Source: Gordionus sp. m RMFG-2023 (lineage: Eukaryota > Nematomorpha > Gordioida > Chordodea > Parachordodidae). Taken from it: a DNA stretch of 64,000 nt. Numbering within the stretch: position 1 is the stretch's first letter; each line of letters opens with the position of its first letter. A program made the translations under genes and the position numbers. Positions 21,435-34,337 of this stretch are shown one piece after another. The notes under the pieces were generated by a model. It had not been told where the DNA came from. It did not search any database and saw only the letters and a program-made list of their open reading frames with translations. The stretch lies in the NCBI RefSeq assembly GCF_954871325.1, contig NC_088777.1, positions 32,341,366 to 32,405,365 on the forward strand, written 5' to 3'.

Positions 21435-23390
21435 ATGGTCAAACCAAAGCATCATGTTTGGAAACATTTTCAAGAAGTACGCGATGGTAAATCAGTTAAA
21501 GCGGTGTGCAAGTTTTGCAAGATGTCCTATATCACCCACGTTGATAGAATGGTCAAACATTTATTAAGCAGCTGTACTATGTGCCCTGTTATAATTAAGG
21601 AAAAATTTTATTCAAATTACAAAATATCAACCTCTACAAAAAATATCACAAATGTAATTTGTAATACTTCTAAGTCTAACTCTAATGAAGAATTGGGTGA
21701 AATTAGTGAGAATGATTATCAAATGAACAATATTTTGTCTTGTGACTCAGGAGAATTTGATTCCCTTATTTCTAATCAATCTACAAGCAAGGCGATTAAA
21801 TATAAATCTCAATCTTGTATAACCGGTTTCATAGATAGAATTAATCCCAAAGAAAAAAATGAGCTGGATCAATTGTTTGCAAAGGCTGTATATGCGAGCA
21901 ATTTACCTTTCCACATCACTGAAAATCCCTACATCCAAGAATTTTTTAAAAAAATACGTCCTATTTACACATTACCCAGGAGAAGGCAGCTGGCTGGATA
22001 TCTTCTAGACAAAGCGTCAGGTGATATGGAGGTGAGAGTTGCAGATATAATAGATAAAGCTCCTTACTTATCAATTGTATCAGATGGCTGGAGCAACATT
22101 AGAAACGAGAGTATTATTAATTTTATGGTGATGACGCCTGTTCCAGTGTTCTACAAATTTCTAAATACTGAGGAAAATCGCCATACGGCAGATTATATTG
22201 CCCAGGAATTTAAAAATGTAATTCATGAATTGAATCCGGTAAAAGTATATTCTTTAGTTCCTGATAATGCCGCTAACATGAAAGCAGCCTGGAGAATTCT
22301 AAAATCTGAATCTATTTATAATCATATACAATGTTATGGTTGTGCAGCGCATACATTGCAGTTATTCTTTCACGATTTTGAACGATTGGACGCCTTCAGT
22401 GACCATATTTCAATAATTAAAAAAATTGTTAAATTTTTCAAGAATAAACACATACCAGCTGCAGTATTTTCCCGTAATAAGAATCTTCATGGCATACCAT
22501 CTACATTAAGTACAATTAGCCAAACAAGATGGGCATCGTCAATAAAATGTATGGAGCAAATTCAAATATGCAAGAAAGCTCTAAAAGCATCAGTTGTTGA
22601 AGAAGCTGTTTGTGATAATTGTCCCATAGAAATTACCAATAATATATTAAACGAAGAATTTTGGACGAAAAATTTAAAATTTTTAGCTATACTCCAACCT
22701 TTAGCTACCTCATTGTTGAAAGTGCAAGGGGATAAATGTACTTTGGCCCAAGTAAAAAACGAGATGCTTAATTTGGAAAAACACATAATACAATCATGCC
22801 ATGATTCTATATTTTCTCCATCTCAAGAAAAAAAAATTAAGGTTATGTTTGAAAAGAGAAAAACTGATATAAATACATGTGCTCACAATGCTGCTTATTT
22901 ATTGGACCCCCAATATCAAGGGGAGCATCTTACTAATACTGAATTTGATGAAGCATGTAATATAATACAAGAATTGGGTATTTTACAAGGTGGTGATTAT
23001 CAAAATATTTTGAGTAATATAGTAAATTTCAGAAGCAAAAGCGGTATATTTAATAGCCATAATATGTGGAAAGTTGTAACTTCCATAAGAAACAATCAAA
23101 TTTCGGCCTCAAGTTGGTGGAATGCATTTTGCCCACCTTGCCCATTAAGAGAAGTCGCTAATATTTTACTAACATTTCCTAGTTCGACTTCTTCTTCTGA
23201 AAGAAATTGGTCGGTTTGGGGCAATATTCACACGAAAAACAGAAATAGATTAAAGGCTTCTACAGCAGGAAAATTAGTAAGAGTGTATCATAATTTAAGA
23301 TTGATTAAAAATATTAAAGAAAATAATGATATTGAATATGAATCGGAACAAGACTCTGCCACGGAGGGTGAAACATTGACTATAGAATGA
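21435..23390 (+). CDS. hAT transposase with BED finger, 651 aa
   Basis: Cuts and pastes the surrounding element by binding its ends. The start is set at the ATG of MVKPKHHVWKHFQEV (21,435); an open frame continues 27 nt upstream without ATG. BED-type zinc finger with C25, C28, H42 and C47. The central hAT/DUF659 region has YLSIVSDGWSN (Asp217) and YSLVPDNAANMKAAW (Asp277), both in positions of the catalytic acidic residues, followed by CYGCAAHTLQ (C300, C303, H306). The C-terminal hATC dimerisation region is at about 555-630 (SWWNAFCPPCPLREVANILL; SSSERNWSVWGNIHTKNRNR). Length is normal for the family, with no internal stop or frameshift visible. Expression is unknown. Confidence 0.92.
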   Translation: MVKPKHHVWKHFQEVRDGKSVKAVCKFCKMSYITHVDRMVKHLLSSCTMCPVIIKEKFYSNYKISTSTKNITNVICNTSKSNSNEELGEISENDYQMNNILSCDSGEFDSLISNQSTSKAIKYKSQSCITGFIDRINPKEKNELDQLFAKAVYASNLPFHITENPYIQEFFKKIRPIYTLPRRRQLAGYLLDKASGDMEVRVADIIDKAPYLSIVSDGWSNIRNESIINFMVMTPVPVFYKFLNTEENRHTADYIAQEFKNVIHELNPVKVYSLVPDNAANMKAAWRILKSESIYNHIQCYGCAAHTLQLFFHDFERLDAFSDHISIIKKIVKFFKNKHIPAAVFSRNKNLHGIPSTLSTISQTRWASSIKCMEQIQICKKALKASVVEEAVCDNCPIEITNNILNEEFWTKNLKFLAILQPLATSLLKVQGDKCTLAQVKNEMLNLEKHIIQSCHDSIFSPSQEKKIKVMFEKRKTDINTCAHNAAYLLDPQYQGEHLTNTEFDEACNIIQELGILQGGDYQNILSNIVNFRSKSGIFNSHNMWKVVTSIRNNQISASSWWNAFCPPCPLREVANILLTFPSSTSSSERNWSVWGNIHTKNRNRLKASTAGKLVRVYHNLRLIKNIKENNDIEYESEQDSATEGETLTIE

Positions 23391-24319
23391 ATTAAAAAAT
23401 ATTATGATATTTATTATTATACATAGATTTATTATAATATTATATAAATGCAAAATAAAGTTAATATTGGTGTAAAAAACATTTATTTGAATTTGACCAT
23501 ATTTGACCGGTCAAATATCGGTCAATTGACCGAATTGTATTTGACCGGTCAAATGCACAACCCTGAAATTATAAGCCCAATGTAATAATCTTTGGTTGTT
23601 AATGAGCTTAAATCTCTGTTATTACCATATATCTTTATTAAAGGTTTGTGGTCGGTCTGTTCGTATTTTAAATTTTCGTCCATACAAATAGTTATGAAAT
23701 TTTTCTACACCGGTTATTATTGCTTCTGCTTCTTTGTCTATTGTAGAATAATTCTTTTCAGCATCTTGTAAAGTTCGAGGTGTACGCTATTGGAAATTTA
23801 TTACCATTATCATATTTTTGCATGAGTACAGCTCCAAATGCTTGGTTAAATGCATCTGTTTCTAATATTAACTCGAGGTCTGGTTTATAAAATTGAATAG
23901 TATTTTGTTCTGTTACTATTCCTTTTGCTTTTTCAAATAATGTAACATCTTTTTTAGTCCAATTTCATTTAACATTTTTACTAGTTTTATTATGTAATTC
24001 GGCTATAATTCCATGTAAGTTTGGTATGAACCGTGTATGATAGTTTAATATACCTAGAAATGATTTTATGTCATGTCTATCTTTTGGAGTTGGATATTTT
24101 TGTATTGCTATTATTTTATTTTTATATGGGTATATTCCATTTTGATCTATTATGTTATGTATCCTAAATATGATACTTTTTCTTTCATAAAATTTATTTT
24201 GCTAGTTTTAACTTTTAATCCCGCATTTTGTAATTTTTGAGGACTTGTTTTATATTCTCTATATGTTCTGTATCATTTTTTTCTGTGATTATAACATCAT
24301 TGAGATTTTTATTCATTTT

Positions 24320-26755
24320 TTACAATAGATGTCATGCCAGGTTCAAGCTCACAATATTAGGAAGCATCCAAGATAAAAAAGTTTATCAAGCCCAGCTCAA
24401 CCCTTAATAATTTGTAAAAGATATTCCCAAGTCAGGTGCAAGCTAATATTAATTTTGAGGTTCCAACCCCAGTCCTACCCATTATAATTTTGAAAATTTT
24501 TTCCCGCCTCGGAGATAGTTACATTTTTAATATCATCACATGAACGGGAAATATCTGATTTACCAATTAGTCTAATATGGGAAAAAAAACATGTAAATTC
24601 CGTATTAAGGGAAACTGGGAAGGCCTGGGCAACCACTTATTAGAGAATCATGACAAATAAAATAATAATAATCGACTCTTATACTTTTTTGTAATATGAT
24701 CAATTAAAATTATATCTAAAAAATATGTTGTTTATTATATAGGGTTATTGTTTTTCAGATAAATTTAATGTATGTCTTGCATTTCTGAAATTATTTGGCA
24801 AAGAATTTTATAAGGGATATATATTTTTTTATGTTAAGTAAAAAAAAATGCTGTCTATTTAAATTACAAAAATGCCATTAAACACTAATGAAACTTATAT
24901 GCAAATTATTTATATATTTTTTAAGATATTTTTTTATTGACATAAATTTAGGATAATTTTTTTAAAAAATAATGAGGATTATTTATTATGTATTTGATAA
25001 AATTAAGAGCAAATCTTTGTTGACATTTTAATTTTTGATGGAAAAAGCGACAAAATAAATCTGGGCGGTCGTCTGGAGAGTAAATAATTAATGTATAATT
25101 TTATATCATTTAGGGTTATAGATGAAAGTAATGACGGATTAACAAAGCAGTGAATCATTTAGGGTTATAGATGAAAGTAATGACGGATTAACAAAGCAGT
25201 GATATGCCTATGCCTTGGGACGCAAAACGATATTTCTGTCAATGTCAGCATTGGTATCCCCCTCTAAAATAGAATCATGAACGACAATGTTAACTCAACC
25301 ATAAAACGGTCGTAAGTATTGTTATAAAGGCCACGACAGAACTACTGCATTATTTGGCCGTACTGTACATTCAAGTTTGAACACGCAAAACGATATTTCT
25401 GGCAATGTCAGCATCGGTATCCCCTTCTAAAATAGAATCATGCGGTCTTAAGTATTGTTATAAAGTCCACGACAGAAATACTGCATATTTTTTCATTAAT
25501 AAAGTTGATGAAATTGGCCGTACTGTACATTCAAGTTTGAACATTCCTCTAAATATTCATGAAAGTTTCTCAGAGAATCGGATAAAGTAATATTTATATT
25601 AACCTAGTGAAGTGAATGATAGTACATAATTATATGTTTATATTTGTTTAAAAATAGGCGGAGGCATAGGGATTGTGGTAGTGGTGATAGAAATATTATT
25701 TGGAGAACTGGGTGAAAATAAAATAAACATAGATATAAAACATAAGATAAAAAAAACAAAATAAACCTCCAGATGAGTTCATTTCAAGCGTAGTTCTTTA
25801 TTATTTTGTCTACCAGTAACTCTAGGATGGGTAAGGCGTTTGTTTAATCGTCATTATTTTCTTTGCTTATCTTTAATAATAGATTCATCAAACCGGTAGA
25901 TGGGTCAATATTAGATGCATATTTCTAGTAGTTGGAGGGCTATCATCAAAAAAAATTATTGGGGGACTTATCAAGCCTATTATGATATTCTAAAAGTTAA
26001 AAAATAACATGATGAATGTAATGTTAATAAGATTAAGGTTAATAATTGTAAGGTAATTAAAAAATAAGATTAAAAAAGGGGGGGGAAAGTAAGTATAAAT
26101 AATTATATTATAAAAAATATTAAATTAAAAGAATTGATAAGGTTTTGAGAAATAGTGGTTAATAGATAATAGAGATAGAAAGAAAAGAATGGGATAATAA
26201 AATTTAGTGATAAATAAATTCATTAAGGGAGGGGAAAAAATAAAGAAAGAGTTATTTATAAGCGTTTGAGATTATAAATAGGTTAGGATAAGAATATTAT
26301 TTGAATATACTTGGTTATCTTCTTAATTATTGGTTATGAAAGAAAAATATGATTACAAAAAATTGTAATCTAAGTACTGACAAAAATTGTGAGTATGTTC
26401 AAAATAAATATACAAGTTGAGTATCTTGTAGAGATTTCATTAATGTGTAATTGATAATATGAGATGAAAATTGATAAGGTAATCTAAAATAGAGATGGGA
26501 TTAAGTGAAATAAAAAGTTTCATTCATATTTATAAAGTTGAGGGAATATTGTTTACATCAATTCAAAGACGATCAAATCTCTCAATCCATGTTAGGTATG
26601 TGTACACCATCAATTCTCAAAATTCCATTCATCTGTTTGTATAAAATAAATTAATAAAATCAACAAACAAAAAATAAAAATAAATACGTACCGATGACAT
26701 GACGTAGCGATGACATGACTTTACGATGACGTAGTGAGGACATCGGAAAATTATA
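24320..26755. other. insertion of unknown type within the Gypsy fossil
   Basis: Separates two parts of the Gypsy RT. Contains a 49-bp perfect tandem duplication (25,105-25,153, 25,154-25,202) and a roughly 165-bp imperfect duplication (about 25,219-25,383 against 25,384-25,570). A 61-codon open frame (25,405-25,590; KYCYKVHDRN, GRTVHSSLNIP) has a FLYWCH-like flavour but is too weak to name. No terminal repeats were recognised. Confidence 0.4.
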
Positions 26756-28057
26756 ATATAGATAAACTGCTGTATCAGCCAGTAAATCGTCCATATATCG
26801 TTGAAATATTATTGGTGCTGTACTATACCAATCGGTAATGGTAAATAGTGGTTGTATCCAATTGGTGTTACCATTGTTAATATTTTTTGCGATTCTTCGT
26901 CAATGCTCATTTGTAGATATGCGACTTAGAGATCTAATGTTATATATTTATTTCCATTTAGCGATCTATGCGATTAATTCTTCAAACGTTGGTAAAATGT
27001 GAGTCTTTTAGTAGAGATTTATTTAATGTTACTTTGAAATCTCCACATAATCGAAGTTCACTTAAAGTTTTACATACCACACCATTGGAGTACTTCAGGT
27101 TACTCTTGTTATTGATGGATATGGATCTATTTTCTTTATTATATTATTTTCTTCCAAACGTTTCAGTTCATTTTGAATTTCTACTTTTAAAGGCAACGGT
27201 ACTCTTCTAGCTGGTAGTGTAATTGGTTTTGTATTTTCTTCCAATTGTATCTTGCTGGTTCAAATGATTTTATTAATACTAATTTATTATCAGAGAATTC
27301 TTTATATAGTTTTTCAATATTTACGTTATTATTATCATTGTTATTATATTTATTGTTGATCATAATGATTTTTACATATGGTAACGATAGATAAATTCAA
27401 TAGTCCATGAAAATTCAAATAGTGCTGCATCATTTGTTTTTGTAACTAATAATGGAAGCTATTTTATTTTATCATCTAATTGCACTTTTACATAAGCTTC
27501 GCCCATAATTTTTATTGTATTGTTTTCATATGTAGTTGGAGCTCTAACCATTCTAAGTTTTAGCCTCCCAATTTTATTCCATATTGTTCCATTTATATTG
27601 GTTACTGCTGTACCGTATCATATTCTATTTTAATTTCCTGGTTGTTTATTAATACCATAATTGTTAATGTGTCCATATTTGTAGACTTTTTTTATATAGA
27701 AATCTGAATCGTCTTCGTTACTATTGTAATTTGTACCGTAAACCTTTCTTCTAGTTTTACAACACACGACAAAGTGTGTTTGATCTCTTGCATTTGTTGC
27801 ACGTTTTTTCGTATGCTGAACAATTTCTAATAGCATGAAAACGATTACAGAAATAGCACGGTTTTCTTGTATTATTATTATTTGTGTGGTAATTATTATA
27901 ACTTTGCATTGGTTCTCTTTTTACGTATGTTTTATTTTCATTTTGATAATGTCGATTATCATTATACTGTCGATTATTTTTATCATTTTGATTTAATCGT
28001 TTATTATTATCATTATATTTGGTCGTCTCTTTGATTTTATAAACCATTTTAGTAGTA

Positions 28058-28576
28058 TTATTTATTTCTAGCTAAAGCCATTTCTATAACCTTGTTTAAG
28101 CTTAACGGTTGGTTTTCGTCTCTAGTATCTGGGTATCTTAAACGTAGTTCTTTATCTAGTTGTGACATCTTTAATCCAGCTATTAATTGATCACGAATTC
28201 GTAATTTTATATTATCTTCAAATTCGCATCTACGGGCTAATTCCTTTATATTTTTTAAATAACTCAATACGGATTTTGGTCCACGACTTAATCTAATGAA
28301 ATCAATTCTCGATGCCAAAACAGTTCTTTCATCTTTATAAAGTTGTTTTGCAATTTTGTATAGATCTGCCCATACCACATCATCAATTTTTCTTGGAAAG
28401 AGTAATTTTTTTATATCAGTTATAATATTTATTCCTCCATTAGCTATAAATAATTTTTTCAAAGTGGCGTCAGTTTGAGGAATATTTTTAACATTTAGCA
28501 TATATTTGATGTAGTCCATATAGTCGTCAATAGAACATTCATCCTTTTTAAATTCATGTAATGTAATTTTATCCAT
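28058..28576 (-). pseudogene. Gag-like region of the Gypsy fossil
   Basis: About 170 residues opening MDKITLHEFKKDECSIDDYM, with the helical pattern of Ty3/Gypsy Gag (IRDQLIAGLKMSQL near the end). It is followed downstream on the same strand by a cysteine-rich CYFCNRFHAIRNC segment typical of a zinc knuckle. Fossil part of the element at 20,330-28,576. Confidence 0.7.
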
Positions 28577-31164
28577 AATTTCTAACAGATCTATCTAGCT
28601 ATCTACTTATTCATAGAGTTATCACATTTTCAAATCACATAATACAGTTGGGTAGCGATGGAGGGGGAGGGGATTGGATTCCTCCCAGAGCAAAAAAAAT
28701 GCTGATTATACGTTCAAAGGCTTCAAAATTATTTTATATTCTAATAAATACCTTAATAAAGTAATTTTTAAATATTAGTTTTTTAATATAAAATAACGGT
28801 TTTGAGATTCATTCTGGTTCATTTCAAATCCCTGATGACCCAAGTTTGTATTAAATAGCTTTCTTCGGTACTGTATAAAATAATTTTTCATTTGTACAAG
28901 TAGTTATAGGAAAGGTGTATAATATTGTTAAACGTTTTAAAGGTAGTTTTTAGATTTAATGCATATTGAAATAAATTTAATGTAAGGTGAAACCATTGTG
29001 CGCCAATAAGATTGCTGGGAGAGAGGGGCTCTGAGGGAGAAATACTGCTTTGATCATCATATTAGGCTCTAGAAAAGGCAAATTTTTTATATGAATCTAA
29101 AAAATATTATTAGTGTCAGTCAACTTTTGAAAAGAATTGTCACAGCTATGACTTAAATTTTAATTTAAAATTGATAATTGTTTTTAATAAAGATTAATTA
29201 TTGACTCTAAAGCGAATGTGTCATCGTTGATAAGCCTAAGTTTTTCAATTATAATATTCAATATATCATACAAACTTAAAAAATGGAAAATATCTATAGA
29301 ATTTCCCTCCGCTTAATCAAGTAATCTAAGAACCTTAAGTTGAATACATCTACCGAGATTAATAGTTTAAAAAATATATAATTTAATTGAAATAAATAGG
29401 TTTGGAATCCACACAAATATTAAACATCATTAGAAGCATTTTTACCAATCTACCTACTAATTTTAACTATACTCCCAAGAGTTTCAAGAAAGCGAGTAAA
29501 CTTACTTGCAAATTTTTTTCTAGTATATTAATATTAAAGAATTTATATAAATTCAATAGTGATATCTTTCCAGAAATATAAACAACGTAAATTTTTTATA
29601 AACTTGTACAAATATCTGAACCGTAACTTTTCAAAGGAGTAAAAATAATTTGTATAAAAAAGTGATTTAAACTGATTTCAACCAAAATAAAATAAGTTAT
29701 AATACATTTTTTTACATTCTTTTCCTTATGGTGTATATCTTACCATATCTGCGTCGTTATTTATAATTAAGTGATCAAAATATTTGTTTAATATCCATAA
29801 GAAGTATATATTCATTTTTTCACTATGACTTAAATAGATCCACAATCTTTAAGCTGCTTCATAAGTATTAAAGTATTCCTATTTTCTATATTTTAGTGTG
29901 CAAAATATCTAAATAACCAATTTTTGATTTAGTTACATTTATATAATTAATCTAAAAATTCATAATTTTTTATATACTGGGAATCAAAAAAAATTGAATA
30001 TCCATCATTATTGAGGTTCCCGCAAAACAAATCTCTATTGAAAGGACCTTTTCTGGGCTAAAACGTCACAACGAACAAATATGAATAAATCCACTTATAT
30101 TAGAAAATATATTACTTATAGGTTCAAATAATATGTTATGAATTATGATTCATTTCATAAATATTTTTTATATATATTCATAGATACTTATAATAAAATA
30201 AATTAATTTGATACATAAATATTATACTAATTTAAGTGATAACAAAAATTTTAATAAATAATATTCATAATTAAAATCATTATACCCATGGTGTTGCTTG
30301 AATAAAAATAATTTTAAAAGAAATTTCTAGCTGAACCGAACCCAAACTTTATAAATTTTTTGTAAGAACCGTGACCATTATAATTTTATACATATTGAAC
30401 AGTAACCAAACTTAACCGTTATGAATAAAGGTTTGGGTCCCTGACCATTAGCTCTTAAATATATATGTAAATATCATTTCCATTTCTGATGAAGTCATAA
30501 AAGAAATAGATAAGGGGGCACTTAAGATTAAATAATACATATAGACATAATGTGGGCACTTTTTTTTACATAAATTGAATTTATAATAATTTTTATCAAT
30601 ATCAAACAAAATTTAAATATTTTTTTTTATCACGGGCAAACTAAATGTGATTTTTTTTTCAAATAAGCAGACATAATATTTATAAGTTATTTTTATCAAT
30701 AACAAACACACTGTAATTTTTGACTATATTTAAAAAAAATTATAATCTCCTCTCGCATTTATTTGTAATAAAATAATATCTCCTTAACTCCATTTTTATG
30801 AGAATTTGAAATAAATCTTTGAATTTACTTAAAATTATAGATTTCATCTTGAAAGATTTTGTATTATGTAGGAAAATTACAAAATATTTGCTTATAAATA
30901 ATTTTAAAAATATTTAAAATTTTTGGTAATGTTTTATCATAAATCATTCTTTCAAAAGTTTTCTGAAGATATTTTCCAAACTCTGATTTATTTAATGTTT
31001 AAACTAAATTCGATTTATTTTTTTGTTATAACGCTTAACTTCTATTTATTTTTTGTGTTAAATTTTTTATACCTAACTTTCGTTTAATTTTACTTTAAAA
31101 TTTTATTAACGCATTGATTGATATTTTAAAATATTAATATATATGTCGTAATTTTTAAATGGAT
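28577..31164. other. AT-rich noncoding DNA with a hAT relic
   Basis: No gene. The only recognisable item is a short hAT C-terminal remnant at 30,016-30,084, listed separately. Confidence 0.5.
30016..30084 (+). pseudogene. hAT transposase C-terminal relic
   Basis: Reads VPAKQISIERTFSGLKRHNE then stops. The (S)xERTFSxLKR pattern is the core of the hATC dimerisation domain. No other part of a transposase is readable around it. Confidence 0.6.
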
Positions 31165-33500
31165 CAGAACTATCCAGGATCATCACGTGTTTTAAAGGGA
31201 TCCCTTTAAGAATTCAATTTTTGAAAGGATAATGAACTACACGGTATTATCAGGCGCATACGCAGCGGGAGGAGGGGGGCAAAAAATGCAGATGTCGGAT
31301 ATATTTTTCACAAATATTATTGTTTATATTAATTTATATTCGTTAATATTTATTCCTATCTCATTAAATATTTAATTACATTTATTTATCACATTCATCT
31401 ACTTATTTATTTTATCAATTAATTTCGATCTCAAGTTTTTCGGCGTGATATTTACTTATTATTTTCAAATTTTTAGTGGCGTAATATTTATCTACCATTT
31501 TGAATTTCTAGTCTAATAATAATTATTTCTGAAACTCCTTGTCCAACAGGGAAAAAAAATTGCAAGCTTGTCCAGCGAGATAGAGTCTTCGCCATCAAGC
31601 AATAACCGCTTTTACAGAGTTAGAAGAGCCGATTATTTGCTATTACTGAAATAACACAATGGCCTGAAAGAAATATTTTCGCAGAAGCAAGAAAATTATT
31701 GGATTAAATGCTCATTTCCAAATTTTTTTTCTCATTAGAATGTAAAAATTTAATTATACAACTATATGTAATACTTTCCAAAAACATGACTGACTTGATT
31801 AAGAAGATGAGAATAGCGGAAAGCATTTTATTAGAACTCAAGAAAATTAGGGCTAATGTTGATGAAGAATTTCATATTTTATATGTTATTGTTGAGTCAA
31901 AAGTAGAGTTATACGTGTTTAATATTTGTCTCCTTCGACTTGCAGCAAGGCAAGCTCATTGTTAAAACATTATAGGATCAGTAGAAGAGTATTATAAAAC
32001 AAATGTCCCTTAGATATATTTATAATCCAAATAAATGAATGGTTTTTAATTCATCATGCAGCACTTACCAATCTGCAGATATTACTTCCACAAAAGCCTT
32101 ACCAACCTTTTTCAGATGGTGATAGAAAAAAAATATTTGTTATATTTTTATCATGAAGATGTTAAAGTATCTTATGATGCCTTATCAGCTGAATAACTAT
32201 GTTTATAAAATAAACTATGGTTGATATAGCCCCAAATGCTATGGATGCCTTGCATTTGTAACATCTAAATTATATTCCCAATGTATTAAAAGGGTTTATA
32301 TATATATTAGCAACTCTTCCCATTACTAATGAGAGAACATTCTATTTCCAACATTTAAATTTTTTATGTATATAAATTTTAAAGGCTCAAAAAATTCAAT
32401 TGGATCATTTAAGTGATTCATTTATAGTGGTTATATTCACTTTATATTTAAAATTTACATTTATTTTATAGGTTTTCTTTACCGCCAGTTGTATCCGTTT
32501 AATATTTTTAATTTACACTTATTTTATAGTTTTTTATATGACGGTTTATACATATAATTTTTTTATAATTCACATTAATTTAAAATCATGTATTAGAAAT
32601 AGTTATTAGTTCTAATAAATTTATGCTTGATATTTTTAAAAAACAATGATATTTCTTAAAAAATTTTATTATCCCCCCCAGACCTCCTGCGTACGCGCCT
32701 GGGTATTATCTTATTTGAACCATGATAAAGATGAATCTTAATTTTAAACGCGTTTTGCTTTATTTTTTTAAAAATTTTGTTATTTATTTATTTTCAATTT
32801 TTGAGGGTTTATGAAAAGTTGATATGTCAAATATAGGGTATCAATTGATAGCTAATCAAAAGATCTATTCAACTGGAGCTCAATCTCTCCCCCTTAATGG
32901 GCGAGTCTAGGTCTGGGGTGCCAGTAATATTTATATCAAAACAAAATATCGATATGGGTATTGACCTACACCCGCCCACTTAGAGTGATAATTATTATAA
33001 TCAAAAGATATTTAAATTACCTTTTATTTGATACCCATATCAAAAAATAATATTTTTTACACCCCCCCCCCCCCCATCCGCCCCCTCCCAGATCAAGTCA
33101 TACCCATTAAGTCCAAGAATGAATACTTTCATTCAAAAGATAATAAAATTAGCTATTATTTGATATCGATATGTATTGATAAAAATATTTCTGACCCCCC
33201 AGACCTAGACTCGCTCATTAAGGGGGAGAGATTGACCTCCAGTTAAATAGATCTTTTTATTAGCTAACGATTGATACCCTATATTCTATATATCTACTTT
33301 CATAAACCCCCAAAACCCTTGAAAATAAATAAATAACAAAATTTTAAAAAAAATAAAGCAAAACACACGTAAAACGCGTTTTAAATTAAGATTCTCCTTT
33401 ATCATGGTTCAAAATGATAATACCGTATTCTTTATCCTTTCAAAAATTGAATTCTTAAAGGGATCCCTTTAAAAACCCGTGTTAATCCCGTATAGTTCTG
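31165..33500. mobile_element. foldback element with about 430-bp inverted arms, hosting a hAT
   Basis: Ends CAGAACTATCCAGGATCATC and, reverse-complemented, CAGAACTATACGGGATTAAC. The left arm (31,165-32,970, less the hAT) is complementary to the right arm (about 33,060-33,500), sharing AAAGGGATCCCTTT, TAAAACGCGTTTT-like and CTCAATCTCTCCCCCTTAA-like blocks. The centre is short and includes a poly-C run (33,063-33,075). No clear target duplication. A hAT at 31,251-32,701 splits the left arm. Confidence 0.8.
31251..32701 (+). mobile_element. hAT element, decayed, nested in a foldback arm
   Basis: Ends CAGGCGCATACGCAGCGGGA and, reverse-complemented, CAGGCGCGTACGCAGGAGGT. Perfect 8-bp duplication GGTATTAT (31,243-31,250; 32,702-32,709). 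A transposase trace near the right end (ATLPITNERTFYFQHLN, about 32,310-32,370) matches the hATC pattern. An 85-codon frame at 31,708-31,965 is unsupported. At 1.45 kb it is too short to be autonomous. Confidence 0.85.
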
Positions 33501-34337
33501 TTAAAATTATATAATCAGGTAGTAGAAGATTTAATTGTTTGAATTTAAATTTAATAATAATAACTCACAATATTATATTAAATATTAAATTGTCTTAATT
33601 ATAAGGTTATGGAGGTTTTTATTGAATTATCTAGATATCAATTTATGATTGTTAAAATTAAAAATTATTACATGAATAACTATCAAAAGAAGGCAAAACT
33701 ATCAATATTACAATTTAATATATGTTTTATCATCATTAATAAATCTAAAATGTAGTAAAAATAATTTCCTTGCAAATATTTTCTCTAACTTGAATTTATC
33801 GCTCACTCTACAATCAAACATATTTCTGATCATACTAAATATATGAAATTGGAGCATTTAAATAAAATACATGGAAATATTGTAATAAATTTTCAAAATT
33901 AAATTATACAAGTTGGAACTCAATTTCTAATATAAAAGGTATATGAATAAGAATAAAATAAACCGTCAAGCTATATTTGGTGGGATATAGAAAATTCATT
34001 GATTGTAAAGGACCGTTGAAGTGGCCGAGGTTAAAATATACATAAGTTATAAATTGTTACATGTTTATTACCTTATATTAGTAAAATCAAAAGAAGGTAG
34101 CAAAGTTACCCTTTTGCATTTATTTTTAAGGATAAAAATTTGATAAAGTTATAATTTTATACATTGTTATTATCTTATGATATCAAAATCAAAAGAAGGT
34201 ATCTAAGTTATTCTTTTGCATTTATTTTTAAAGTTTTAGAATTTGATATTTTTAACAGGGTTGCCATGTCTCCCCCCATCAGTGGGAGACTCCCGCAATT
34301 TTTTAGTTTACACGCAAACATCTCTCTCCTGCAAAAC

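Larger units (their letters stand above)
20761..23565 (+). mobile_element. hAT DNA transposon, apparently complete, inserted in the Gypsy fossil
   Basis: Ends CAGGGTTGGCAT and, reverse-complemented, CAGGGTTGTGCAT. Perfect 8-bp target duplication AAATTATA (20,753-20,760 and 23,566-23,573). Both subterminal regions carry several copies of the palindromes TTGACCGGTCAA and GGTCAATTGACC, probable transposase binding sites. It contains one long open frame. A perfect duplication and an open transposase gene point to recent insertion, much younger than the host Gypsy. Confidence 0.95.
20330..28576 (-). mobile_element. Ty3/Gypsy LTR retrotransposon fossil, interrupted
   Basis: Minus-strand order: Gag (28,576-28,058), CCHC-type nucleic-acid-binding region (about 28,047-27,757), protease/RT start (about 27,600-26,755), RT end and RNase H (about 24,320-23,574) and integrase (about 20,760-20,330). 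Two insertions split it: a whole hAT (20,761-23,565) and about 2.4 kb of other DNA (about 24,320-26,755). No LTRs were recognised at its ends, so the limits are approximate. Old and clearly broken, with several breaks besides the insertions. Confidence 0.8.

Noticed and set aside
31708-31965. 85-codon plus-strand frame inside a hAT
   Set aside because: It may contain decayed transposase sequence but no motif can be placed; not called as a gene.
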